Below are positions 26,687 to 34,073 of a DNA stretch of 64,000 nucleotides, piece by piece. The notes beneath the pieces are model-generated. The model was not told where the DNA came from and did not search any database. It worked only from the letters and a program-made list of their open reading frames with translations. Made by a program: the position numbers and the translations under genes. The DNA comes from Rheinheimera salexigens (lineage in GTDB: Bacteria > Pseudomonadota > Gammaproteobacteria > Enterobacterales > Alteromonadaceae). Location of the stretch: the NCBI RefSeq assembly GCF_001752395.1, contig NZ_MKEK01000001.1, positions 771,823-835,822 on the forward strand. Direction: 5' to 3'. Within the stretch, counting starts at the first letter, position 1. Each line of letters opens with the position of its first letter.

Positions 26687-27583
26687 ATGATTGAAAAAAT
26701 TCACCTGAGTATACTTCGAGAAATCGCCCGCAATGGTTCATTAACGGCCGCTGCTAATTATTTAAACCTGACCCAATCGGCATTGAGCCACACCATTAAA
26801 AAACTCGAGCGGCAGATTAATGTTAGCTTGTGGTTAAAAGAGGGCCGTAGCATTCGGCTGACTGAGGCAGGACAGTATGTGCTAGATCAAGCTAATAGGT
26901 TGCTGCCGCAATTTGAACGCATGGATGATACGCTGCGTCAGTTTGCTAACAACGAAACGGGTAGTTTACGGATTGGTATGGAGTGCCACCCTTGCTATCA
27001 ATGGCTATTAAAAGTAGTGCAACCGTTTTTGGCTCAGTCGCCAGGTGTAGATATAGATGTAAAACAAAAATTTCAGTTTGGTGGCATGGCAGCACTGTTT
27101 AATTACGATATCGACTTACTCATAACGCCCGATCCAATAAATAAAGACAGCATAGTGTTTGAGCCGGTGTTTCCTTATGAGCAAGTATTAGTGGTTAGCC
27201 TAGACAATAAACTAAGCGCACTACAACAAATTGAGCCTAAGCAATTATCTGATCAAACACTATTAACCTATCCGGTAGAAACAGCAAGGTTGGATATTTT
27301 TCAGCAGTTTTTACTGCCAGCGCACTGTATGCCTAAACAACATAAAACCTTAGAATCTACCGATATTATTCTGCAAATGGTGGTGGCTAATCGTGGAGTA
27401 GCGACTTTGCCTAAATGGTTAGCAAAGGAGTATGCCAAAACACTACCACTGCATATTATTCGGCTAGGCAGTGCCGGTATTCATAAGCATATTTATATAG
27501 GTTACCGTAAACACGAACGCGATAACCGGCATATTCAAGCTTTTATTCAGTTGGCTAAAGCGAGTGATATAAAATCACTCTGA
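26687..27583 (+). CDS. metR: LysR-family activator of methionine genes
   Basis: The 298-residue protein has a winged helix-turn-helix (GSLTAAANYLNLTQSALSHTI) and the MetR-type effector domain with LRIGMECHPCYQWL at about 94-107, a segment typical of MetR, which senses homocysteine. Divergence from metE supports the name. The last codons overlap a hairpin-forming repeat (27562-27586), so the SDIKSL tail and the stop are encoded by that repeat. The protein is about 15-20 residues shorter than E. coli MetR (317). Confidence 0.92.
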   Translation: MIEKIHLSILREIARNGSLTAAANYLNLTQSALSHTIKKLERQINVSLWLKEGRSIRLTEAGQYVLDQANRLLPQFERMDDTLRQFANNETGSLRIGMECHPCYQWLLKVVQPFLAQSPGVDIDVKQKFQFGGMAALFNYDIDLLITPDPINKDSIVFEPVFPYEQVLVVSLDNKLSALQQIEPKQLSDQTLLTYPVETARLDIFQQFLLPAHCMPKQHKTLESTDIILQMVVANRGVATLPKWLAKEYAKTLPLHIIRLGSAGIHKHIYIGYRKHERDNRHIQAFIQLAKASDIKSL

Positions 27584-27586
27584 CCC
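27562..27586. repeat. REP-like palindrome at the end of metR
   Basis: GAGTGAT at 27562-27568 pairs with ATCACTC at 27574-27580, followed by TGACCC. The 15 bases AAATCACTCTGACCC recur exactly inside the large palindrome at 61880-61923. The stop codon of metR is part of the repeat. This type of sequence is seen near REP-associated transposase genes in gammaproteobacteria, but no such transposase is in the window. Confidence 0.6.
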
Positions 27587-27683
27587 ATTTTATGCGGTTG
27601 GTAAAAGTTAACCGCATGCATGATAGAAAAGAAGAGTTTTAACATCAAATCTAGCTAGCCCCTTCATATGAAGCTAGTAACTG

Positions 27684-28280
27684 CTATTCCGCGTTTTTAT
27701 TATCTTCTGCTGGTGGGTTGGCTGCTAGCTCTAACATTTTCTCTCGAAAATTCGCTATACCTTTCATGACTAAGCCATAGGTTTTATCTACGCCGCTTTC
27801 TACTTCACCCTCGTAAACTTGTAAGCTTTTAAGAATATCTTTGGCATCAGCAAAACCTTTTTCGATACCGCCACCAATCACTTTTAAAAAGCTATCAAGG
27901 TTTTCTTGTTCTGATTTGTCAGGATTCTGCTCTTTGTATTTACCGTAAAATGCAGTAGCAAAGCTTACTATGCGATCAGCCGTTGCTTCTGGTGAGGTAT
28001 CAATACCAGAGTCATATATTTTTTGTGCCGCATTAGGGCCCATTATTGGTTCAAGTTCAGCATTAATGCCTTCTAATGCTGTTTTGTATAACAAGCTTAA
28101 TGAGTCGTTATTACTACTTAACGATACTTTCTCAGCGGCGCGCAAAATTCCCAAGTTGTTGGCTTGTTTCAATTGTGCAGCTTGATTCTTAATCGTTTGG
28201 CTATTATCGGTTTTAGCCGGCGTATTACTTTGTTTTGCCGCGCTGGTAATAGGCGGGTTACTACCTGTCGTGATTGCCAT
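27684..28280 (-). CDS. DUF5610 domain-containing protein
   Basis: The 198-residue protein has no signal peptide or membrane segment. A Thr/Gln-rich N-terminus (1-45) is followed by a helical domain with ATADRIVSFATAFYGKYKEQ and a conserved-looking GGIEKGFADAKDIL (about 136-149), then VESGVDKTYGLVMKGI. This layout matches DUF5610, found in marine gammaproteobacteria; the function is not known. Single gene, SD AGGAG before the ATG. A tail of Asn and Glu ends the protein. Confidence 0.75.
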   Translation of the reverse strand: MAITTGSNPPITSAAKQSNTPAKTDNSQTIKNQAAQLKQANNLGILRAAEKVSLSSNNDSLSLLYKTALEGINAELEPIMGPNAAQKIYDSGIDTSPEATADRIVSFATAFYGKYKEQNPDKSEQENLDSFLKVIGGGIEKGFADAKDILKSLQVYEGEVESGVDKTYGLVMKGIANFREKMLELAANPPAEDNKNAE

Positions 28281-28482
28281 AATTGTGCTCCTGAAATCGT
28301 GACATGAGTATAGTATTAGTCAGGTTATCGGTAGCAGCGAGAAAAACTTTAGTTGTTTATTTTTTAGTCGTTTCAACCAGCGCTCACTTTGACACTTTAC
28401 GCTAATACACTAAGCTGTAATTTGTTAGGCCAGCATAATAAATACGAAAACCTTTCATATATTTTAACAGTAAGGATTTGTT

Positions 28483-28641
28483 ATGAATAAAGTTATACTG
28501 ATTTTACTCGCTATTTTTCTAGCCCCTATTGCCGTTTTAATAAAGTCTGGAGTAGGAAAAGATCTGCTGATTAATATTATATTATGCCTGCTGTTTTACT
28601 TCCCAGGGATGATACATGCACTTTGGGTCGTGACTAAATAA
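28483..28641 (+). CDS. Pmp3/YqaE-family small proteolipid (UPF0057)
   Basis: A 52-residue protein with two membrane helices (about 4-21 and 28-49) and the family core LAPIAVLIKSGVGKD, then NIILCLLFYFPGMIHALWVV. Pmp3/YqaE proteins are very small membrane proteins, often stress- or salt-induced, that affect membrane potential in yeast. SD AAGGA lies 8 bases upstream of the ATG. A DUF1428 gene begins 35 bases after its stop, so the two may share a transcript. Confidence 0.9.
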   Translation: MNKVILILLAIFLAPIAVLIKSGVGKDLLINIILCLLFYFPGMIHALWVVTK

Positions 28642-28676
28642 ACTGTAATAGCATTTAATAGCAAGAGGAGCACTAG

Positions 28677-29030
28677 ATGTCGTACATTGATGGTTTTATA
28701 GCGGCTGTGCCAACAGCCAATAAAGATAAATATATTGCTCATGCTAAATTGTCTGCCGTGGTGTTTAAAGACCACGGCGCCCTTAAGATCACTGAAGCTT
28801 GGGGAGATGATGTGCCAGATGGCGAAGTGACTTCTTTTCCTATGGCGGTAAAATGTAGCAAAGATGAAACAGTCGTATTTTCATCTGTTGTTTGGCCATC
28901 TAAAGCAGTACGCGATGCTGGTTGGCAAGCGATTATGGCCGATCCAAGAATGCATCCTGATCAAAACCCAATGCCATTTGATGGTAAGCGGCTAATATAT
29001 GGTGGCTTTGAAGCTATTAGTGAAGCTTAA
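28677..29030 (+). CDS. DUF1428 family protein (YbaA-like)
   Basis: The 117-residue protein fits DUF1428: MSYIDGFIAAVPTANKDKY at the start, then EAWGDDVPDGEVTSFPMAV, WPSKAVRDAGW, and MPFDGKRLIYGGFEAI at the end. The fold is a dimeric alpha/beta barrel (ferredoxin-like); no activity is established. SD AGAGGAG lies 8 bases upstream. A strong hairpin follows at 29045-29074. Confidence 0.9.
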   Translation: MSYIDGFIAAVPTANKDKYIAHAKLSAVVFKDHGALKITEAWGDDVPDGEVTSFPMAVKCSKDETVVFSSVVWPSKAVRDAGWQAIMADPRMHPDQNPMPFDGKRLIYGGFEAISEA

Positions 29031-29044
29031 ATCTGCAGTACTTA

Positions 29045-29074
29045 ATTAAAAGCGCGCCAGTCCGCGCTTTTAAT
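29045..29074 (+). terminator. Terminator after the DUF1428 gene
   Basis: A perfect 12-base stem ATTAAAAGCGCG with its complement, loop CCAGTC, ending in TTTTAATTT. It begins 15 bases after the stop codon. Confidence 0.85.
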
Positions 29075-29306
29075 TTGGCCTTTATGCTAAACCTTATCGC
29101 ATTATACTAAAGCCTGTTCCGCCCCTTGCTAAGTTCAATGTAGTGCTTGAGAACCAAAGTACATTGTTTTCTCGCCCAAGCTTTGCTTTGTGTATCGCAG
29201 CTGTGTTGGTGTAAGCTAAAGTTTTAGATGTTATTGATTTAAAATATAAATACAGTAAATTCAAGGCAAACCCAATTATTGATTGCCCAATTTCGGAGAG
29301 CAGCCC

Positions 29307-29789
29307 TTGAGTTATGTCATTGAACAAATTAAGCCAGAACACGATGTCAACATTGCCCTGATTATAAAGCAAGTAGGGGCTGAGTTTGGTGCTATTGGTG
29401 AGGGCTTTGGTCCTTCTGATCCTGAAGTGGATGCTATGAGCCAACATTATAATGATGCCAGCGCTAGCCGCTATTTTGTGGCATCGATAAAAGGCAATAT
29501 TGTTGGTGGCAGTGGTGTAGCGGCCTTTAATGGTAGTAATCAAGTGTGTGAACTACGTAAATTGTTTTTATTAGCTGAAAGTCGCGGCTTAGGCATTGGC
29601 AAAAAGCTGACCGAAGACTGTTTAGCCTATGCTAAAGCTAAAGGCTATAAACAGTGTTATTTGGATACATTAAGCAATATGACCTCGGCTATTGCCTTAT
29701 ATGAAAAACTTGGCTTTAGTCATCTAGAAAAGCCATTAGCCGGCACTATTCACAACGGTTGTGATGTTTGGATGATTAAACAGCTATAA
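29307..29789 (+). CDS. GNAT-family N-acetyltransferase
   Basis: The 160-residue protein has the GNAT core: ELRKLFLLAESRGLGIGKKL (acetyl-CoA site with R-G-x-G-I-G), then AKAKGYKQCYLDTLSNMTSAIALYEKLGF in the family style. The acceptor is unknown. I start at the TTG at 29307 because GGAGAG lies six bases before it; an upstream TTG at 29283 would add eight residues but has no ribosome site. The 31-base gap to the next gene suggests co-transcription. Confidence 0.85.
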   Translation: MSYVIEQIKPEHDVNIALIIKQVGAEFGAIGEGFGPSDPEVDAMSQHYNDASASRYFVASIKGNIVGGSGVAAFNGSNQVCELRKLFLLAESRGLGIGKKLTEDCLAYAKAKGYKQCYLDTLSNMTSAIALYEKLGFSHLEKPLAGTIHNGCDVWMIKQL

Positions 29790-29820
29790 AAAATCGGCAA
29801 CGTAAATAGAAGGATCAGTA

Positions 29821-30849
29821 ATGAATATTACAAGGAACAAGCTCGGTGCTGCCGTAGATGAAAATATCATTTCAGCAGCACAAGCTGATGCACTTTTTAC
29901 GTTCTTTCAGGCTCAAGCTGCAGATGTACCAAGATTTACCTTTACCCATGTGTTGTATTACTTAGGTGGGTTAATTGCTATTGGTGCCATGACTTTATTT
30001 ATGAGCTTGGGTTGGGAGTCTTTCGGTGGTGCTGGAATATTACTGATCTCAGTGCTTTATGCAGTTATAGGTTTAACCTGTACTAATATTTTTGCGGCTA
30101 AAAATTTACCTATTCCGGCTGGAATTTGTGCCACTTTTGTCGTCTGCTTAACTCCGCTGGCCATTTATGGATTGCAGCAATGGCTAGGCCTGTGGCCTGA
30201 TGATAGTGTTTATAAAGATTATCATCGTTATATTAAATGGCATTGGCTGTATATGGAGCTGGGTACTTTAGCTATTGGCGTTATTATCGCGTGGAAATAC
30301 AAGTATCCATTTTTACTTATGCCGATTGCAGTCACCCTGTGGTATTTAACCATGGATATTGCCGTTATGATTTCGGGTGGTGATTATTCTTGGCAGCTAA
30401 GAAAATTAGTGTCGTTATACACCGGTTTGTTGATGATAGGCTTGGCATTTTGGGTTGATATAAGATCACGTCATACAGCCGATTATGCTTTTTGGCTTTA
30501 TCTGTTTGGTGTTATTGCCTTCTGGGGTGGTTTATCAACTCAATACTCAGACAGTGAGTTTTCTAAATTTATGTATTTGTGTATTAACCTTTTAATGATT
30601 GCAGTAGGGGTATTATTAGTTCGCCGAGTGTTTGTTATCTTTGGTGCTCTGGGTAGTTGTGGTTACATTGGTTATTTAGCTTATGATGTTTTTAAAGATA
30701 GCTGGTTATTTCCAATGGCATTAACGGTTATTGGCTTTGCCATAATTTATTTGGGAATTCTGTGGCAAAAGCATGAACAAACACTCACTAAAAAGTCGCG
30801 TTCATGGCTTCCAGCGCCGTTACGAGAATTATTGCAAAACAGGTCATAA
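29821..30849 (+). CDS. Multispanning membrane protein, DUF2157-like
   Basis: The 342-residue protein has a short cytoplasmic N-terminus with ISAAQADALFTFFQAQA and FTHVLYYLGGLIAIGAMTLF, resembling the entry of DUF2157 proteins. About nine hydrophobic helices follow to residue 315, then a basic tail. A loop between helices (about 120-140) is aromatic and charged. No catalytic motif is seen. SD GAAGGA is 7 bases upstream. Function unknown. Confidence 0.7.
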   Translation: MNITRNKLGAAVDENIISAAQADALFTFFQAQAADVPRFTFTHVLYYLGGLIAIGAMTLFMSLGWESFGGAGILLISVLYAVIGLTCTNIFAAKNLPIPAGICATFVVCLTPLAIYGLQQWLGLWPDDSVYKDYHRYIKWHWLYMELGTLAIGVIIAWKYKYPFLLMPIAVTLWYLTMDIAVMISGGDYSWQLRKLVSLYTGLLMIGLAFWVDIRSRHTADYAFWLYLFGVIAFWGGLSTQYSDSEFSKFMYLCINLLMIAVGVLLVRRVFVIFGALGSCGYIGYLAYDVFKDSWLFPMALTVIGFAIIYLGILWQKHEQTLTKKSRSWLPAPLRELLQNRS

Positions 30850-30899
30850 AGCCCATTTTTCTGTGAAATTAAGGAATAATACATTATGAGTGATTTTTT

Positions 30900-31316
30900 A
30901 TGAGTAACATTTTCCACTATGCTTTTAAGGTTAAAGATCTGGCAACGACTAGACAGTTCTATATAGATTTACTGGGTTGTGTAGAGGGCAGGTCGACAGA
31001 AAACTGGCTTGATTTCGAATTTTATGGCAATCAATTAACGGCACATGTTGGCGTGGTTGATAAAGAGTTGGATTATTGTGGTTTGGTTGATGGTGTGGCA
31101 GTGCCTATACCGCATTTTGGCTGTGTACTAACCCCCGAACAATTTTTAGCGTTAGCCGCTAAGTTAGAAACTGCAAAAATTAAATTTATTTTAAAGCCGC
31201 AAGTTAGATTCGCCGGTCAGAGTGGCCAACAACAAACCATGTTTGTATTAGATTTTAGTGGCAATCCATTAGAGTTTAAGTCTTTTGCAGATGAAAGTGA
31301 GTTATTTAATGCTTAA
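30900..31316 (+). CDS. VOC-family (glyoxalase/dioxygenase-like) protein
   Basis: The 138-residue protein is a single vicinal-oxygen-chelate domain pair: FHYAFKVKDLATTRQFYIDLLGC at the start, HFGCVLTPEQF in the middle, and FVLDFSGNPLEFKSF at the end with the metal-binding Glu. Substrate unknown. The good ribosome site AAGGAA serves a five-codon frame (ATG at 30886) whose TGA overlaps this ATG, so translation may be coupled or the upstream ATG may be a duplication scar. Confidence 0.85.
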   Translation: MSNIFHYAFKVKDLATTRQFYIDLLGCVEGRSTENWLDFEFYGNQLTAHVGVVDKELDYCGLVDGVAVPIPHFGCVLTPEQFLALAAKLETAKIKFILKPQVRFAGQSGQQQTMFVLDFSGNPLEFKSFADESELFNA

Positions 31317-31376
31317 TATAATGTCAATTGTGAGCCGTTTTTTCAGTGATAAAGTTGTATAGCTGTATGTTTTATG

Positions 31377-31410
31377 ACAAGGGAATTTATTTTTAGGTAA
31401 ATTCCCTTGT
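31377..31410. terminator. Hairpin between convergent VOC and glutaredoxin-like genes
   Basis: A perfect 13-base stem ACAAGGGAATTTA with its complement and an 8-base loop. T runs are weak, but its place between convergent genes suits a terminator. Confidence 0.6.
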
Positions 31411-31485
31411 TAGCACTTGGCGCGCTGCAAAAGCGTCTGCAACACAACATCGGCCTTCAAGCTTAATCTAGTCAACATTAGCCGA

Positions 31486-31722
31486 TTATCTTAATGCTTC
31501 AATGCCTGCGCCATAGTTAATATGAAACGCTGCGCCATCCATAACCAGTGCTGGTACAGATTTTACACCGGCTGATTCCGCTTCTTTTAATCGAGACTTA
31601 TCTTGGCCTAAATCAACAATTTCAACGTTATATTTTGCCGGATCTAATGCCTTAGCGACGTTTTGTTCCGCCGCAATGCAAACTGAGCAACCAGCATGAT
31701 AAAATATTGCTTTGGTTTTCAT
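31486..31722 (-). CDS. Glutaredoxin-like thioredoxin-fold protein
   Basis: A 78-residue thioredoxin-fold protein with the redox pair CSVC in FYHAGCSVCIAAEQNV and the cis-Pro loop in GVKSVPALVMDG. It probably reduces disulfides in the cytoplasm. I start at the ATG at 31720-31722, which has AGGAG 7 bases before it; the frame is open further upstream but has no ribosome site. It is divergent from an HxlR regulator, its likely controller. Confidence 0.85.
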   Translation of the reverse strand: MKTKAIFYHAGCSVCIAAEQNVAKALDPAKYNVEIVDLGQDKSRLKEAESAGVKSVPALVMDGAAFHINYGAGIEALR

Positions 31723-31858
31723 AATTGTTCTCCTAAGATTACTTAGTGCCAACCGACACCTATACAGAGTAGAAATAATCTAAGACTCTGTATAGAAGGC
31801 ACTTTGCAGTGCCCTAGTAACCTTATGGTGTAATTTATTGAAAATAGAGGAATTAAAA

Positions 31859-32179
31859 ATGTCTGCGTCAGCTAAGTCACGCTATTTTCAATTAGAAGAG
31901 GTTGTGGGCTGCAAATGGTCAGTATCCGTGTTGCGGGCGATTGGCGAGGGTGTATCGCGACCGGGCGCATTGGAGCGGCATATACAAGGTATTTCAACTA
32001 AGGTGCTATCTGAACGATTACGCAAATTAACCGCCTATGGCTTGCTGGATAAGCAGGTGTATGCAGAAGTCCCCCTGCGCACCGAATACGAACTGACTAC
32101 TAACGGGGAGAAGCTAGTCGCCATTATTGCGCAAATAAAGCAGTTGGATAACGAAATAGGCAACTCTGAACTAATATAA
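31859..32179 (+). CDS. HxlR-family winged-helix regulator
   Basis: The 106-residue protein fits HxlR: EEVVGCKWSVSVLRAIGEG at the start with a single Cys at about 18, then GISTKVLSERLRKLTAYGLLD as the recognition wing, and RTEYELTTNGEKL. HxlR members with a conserved Cys sense thiol or aldehyde stress (HypR, YodB). I chose the ATG at 31859 with GAGGA 8 bases upstream instead of a TTG 21 bases earlier. The divergent glutaredoxin-like gene, 136 bases away, is the likely target. Confidence 0.87.
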   Translation: MSASAKSRYFQLEEVVGCKWSVSVLRAIGEGVSRPGALERHIQGISTKVLSERLRKLTAYGLLDKQVYAEVPLRTEYELTTNGEKLVAIIAQIKQLDNEIGNSELI

Positions 32180-32240
32180 CTAATACATAGCTTATACAAC
32201 TAAGTTAAGCCTAGCGGCGTTATTAAATATAGGTGCAATT

Positions 32241-32864
32241 ATGCGAGTTAAAGGAAAGATTCAACAATGGGATGACGCTAAAGGGTTTGGCTTTATTCAA
32301 CCAACCTCAACCAGTGACAAGGTTACTGCTGAGCGAGTGTTTTTGCATGCTAGCGCCCTACAAAATAGGCAGCGTCGTCCGGTGGTGGGCGAAGTGGTTA
32401 CCTACCTAGTTATTAAAGATGATAAAGGCCGTAACCAAGCACAAAATGTTACGTTTGCTGGCGAACAGCTAAGCGCTAAGCCTATTGCCAAGGCAAAAGC
32501 ATCGTCAAACTGGCCAAGTATGTTTGTGGCCATATTCTTTATTGGCTTGGTACTAGTATCGTGGTTATTAAACCTAAGTTGGTATGTGTTAATTGGTTAC
32601 GCAGTCATAAGCGTATTAACCTTTGCAAGCTATGCGTGGGATAAATATAAATCGAAACAGGAACAGTGGCGTACACCAGAGTCGACTCTGCAAATATTTG
32701 CCCTAATTGGTGGTTGGCCAGGAGGCTTGCTAGCGCAAAACTGGTTACGGCATAAAAGCCGTAAAGCGAGCTTCTTATGGCTGTTTTGGTGCATGGTATT
32801 ACTGAATATAGTGGCCTTAGTTTGGCTGTATCGGTTAGGTATTTTACAGCGTGGTTTTTTCTAA
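32241..32864 (+). CDS. Cold-shock domain plus DUF1294 membrane protein
   Basis: The 207-residue protein begins with a cold-shock nucleic-acid-binding domain (VKGKIQQWDDAKGFGFI, then RVFLHASAL) to about residue 75. A basic linker and two hydrophobic segments (92-110, 113-130) lead to a DUF1294 domain with YAWDKYKSKQEQWRTPE, GGWPGGLLAQNWLRHKSRK, and a final helix. This pairing is a known architecture of unknown function, placing a nucleic-acid-binding domain at the membrane. Single gene. Confidence 0.9.
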   Translation: MRVKGKIQQWDDAKGFGFIQPTSTSDKVTAERVFLHASALQNRQRRPVVGEVVTYLVIKDDKGRNQAQNVTFAGEQLSAKPIAKAKASSNWPSMFVAIFFIGLVLVSWLLNLSWYVLIGYAVISVLTFASYAWDKYKSKQEQWRTPESTLQIFALIGGWPGGLLAQNWLRHKSRKASFLWLFWCMVLLNIVALVWLYRLGILQRGFF

Positions 32865-32917
32865 GATTGCGCTGCAAATCTTATAATGAGTTTGCTACGA
32901 GTTTGTAATGAATAAAG

Positions 32918-32942
32918 GCTTGGCTTAACGATAAAGCCAAGC
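32918..32942. terminator. Hairpin between convergent genes
   Basis: A perfect 9-base stem GCTTGGCTT with its complement and loop AACGATA. It lies between convergent stops at 32864 and 32974. A T run is missing close by, so confidence is moderate. Confidence 0.5.
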
Positions 32943-32973
32943 TCTATCGCATAGATATTTTTAAGACCAGCAA

Positions 32974-33678
32974 TTAACTTTTATCAATAACCTTGGCTTG
33001 CATAGCGGGGTTGTTTATTTGCAAATTTACAGCTTGTTTTAAGATAATATTGCCTTCAACAATGGCATTATTGTCGATGTGTAATGTAGGTTTTGCATCC
33101 TCACCCCAAGACCACCAAGACTTAATTTTGTTACGTGATTTATAAATCACATCACCTTTAATTACCGTGTTGCCTTTTAAGTTGATATCACCATTTGAGT
33201 TGGTTACGTTTCCAGAAACTACGCTATCAACCAGCGTGATAGCACCATTTAAGGTGGTAACGCTTCCGGTAATTACGCTATCAACCAACGTGATAGCACC
33301 ATTAACCGTGCTAATCTCGCCGTTAATATCGGCATTAGCGCCCAAGTTTATTTTACCATTCACGGTAGTCAGTTCTTTCGCCACTTTAAGCCCTGAGCCC
33401 GCAACTATTTTACCATTCACAGTATTAGCACTGTGTATTAGAATGTTATCTTCAAGGTTAATACTACCATTGACAGTAGTTAATGCTTTGGCGCTGCTAT
33501 TACTGGCCATATTAATACTGCCGTTTACTAGCGAGATATCTGCATAATGCTGCTCACTGGCAATATTGGCGCTGCCATTTACTTTATCAATATCAGCTAA
33601 ATCAGCAGCTTGGGCACTAAGCAGGCTAGCTGATGTCAGCATAATGCTTAAGGTGGTAATAAGTGGAATCAGTTTCAT
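32974..33678 (-). CDS. Secreted VNG-repeat solenoid protein
   Basis: The 234-residue protein has a signal peptide (MKLIPLITTLSIMLTSASLL, cleaved near residue 24). The mature part holds eight imperfect repeats of 16-21 residues centred on VNGxIxL (KVNGSANIA, LVNGSINMA, TVNGSINLE, TVNGKINLG, TVNGAITLV, TLNGAITLV). Such regular hydrophobic spacing predicts a right-handed beta-solenoid like bactofilin or polymer-forming cytoskeletal proteins, but exported. Two units (about 33220-33330) are nearly identical in DNA, a recent duplication. I start at the ATG with AAAAAGGA 7 bases upstream. Function unknown. Confidence 0.7.
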   Translation of the reverse strand: MKLIPLITTLSIMLTSASLLSAQAADLADIDKVNGSANIASEQHYADISLVNGSINMASNSSAKALTTVNGSINLEDNILIHSANTVNGKIVAGSGLKVAKELTTVNGKINLGANADINGEISTVNGAITLVDSVITGSVTTLNGAITLVDSVVSGNVTNSNGDINLKGNTVIKGDVIYKSRNKIKSWWSWGEDAKPTLHIDNNAIVEGNIILKQAVNLQINNPAMQAKVIDKS

Positions 33679-34028
33679 TGTTATGTCCTTTTTATAAGTT
33701 ATAGCTTTCATTAGCATTTTCGTTATAGCTGTTATAGCCGCTTTTTAGTCACTGTTGTCGCAACTTATCTAGTTTGTTAAGTAGTAATCACTGTTGTACT
33801 AAAGCAAAGGGCTTGCCAATAATAAGTTGTTGAAAATAAATGGTATTTTTTAAATCGTAAAGAAGGAAGTTAATATTTCACTATAAAGTAGTGCAAATAG
33901 CTAACATTTATAGCTAACAACAAGAACAAAAATGTATCGCTATTTATTAACTAACGGAAAAATTCATGTCGTAGTGGGCACCTAAATACGCATGCTGTGT
34001 ATTGCTCAACAATAGATATGGAGATGAT
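33679..34028. other. Intergenic region upstream of the VNG-repeat gene
   Basis: About 350 bases, AT-rich, with the promoter and ribosome site of the VNG-repeat gene near 33680-33720. No RNA gene, repeat or frame over 20 codons with a good start is seen. Confidence 0.4.
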
Positions 34029-34062
34029 AAAACACAGTCATAACAAAGCATGACTGTGTTTT
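34029..34062 (-). terminator. Terminator after the iron-type TonB receptor
   Basis: A perfect 13-base stem AAAACACAGTCAT with its complement and loop AACAAAGC. On the minus strand it ends in TTTTATC, and it starts 12 bases after the receptor stop. Confidence 0.85.
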
Positions 34063-34073
34063 GGTCACTGAGT

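Noticed and set aside
29094..29543. A 149-codon minus-strand frame over the acetyltransferase gene.
   Set aside because: It has no family features and lies antisense to a clear GNAT protein.
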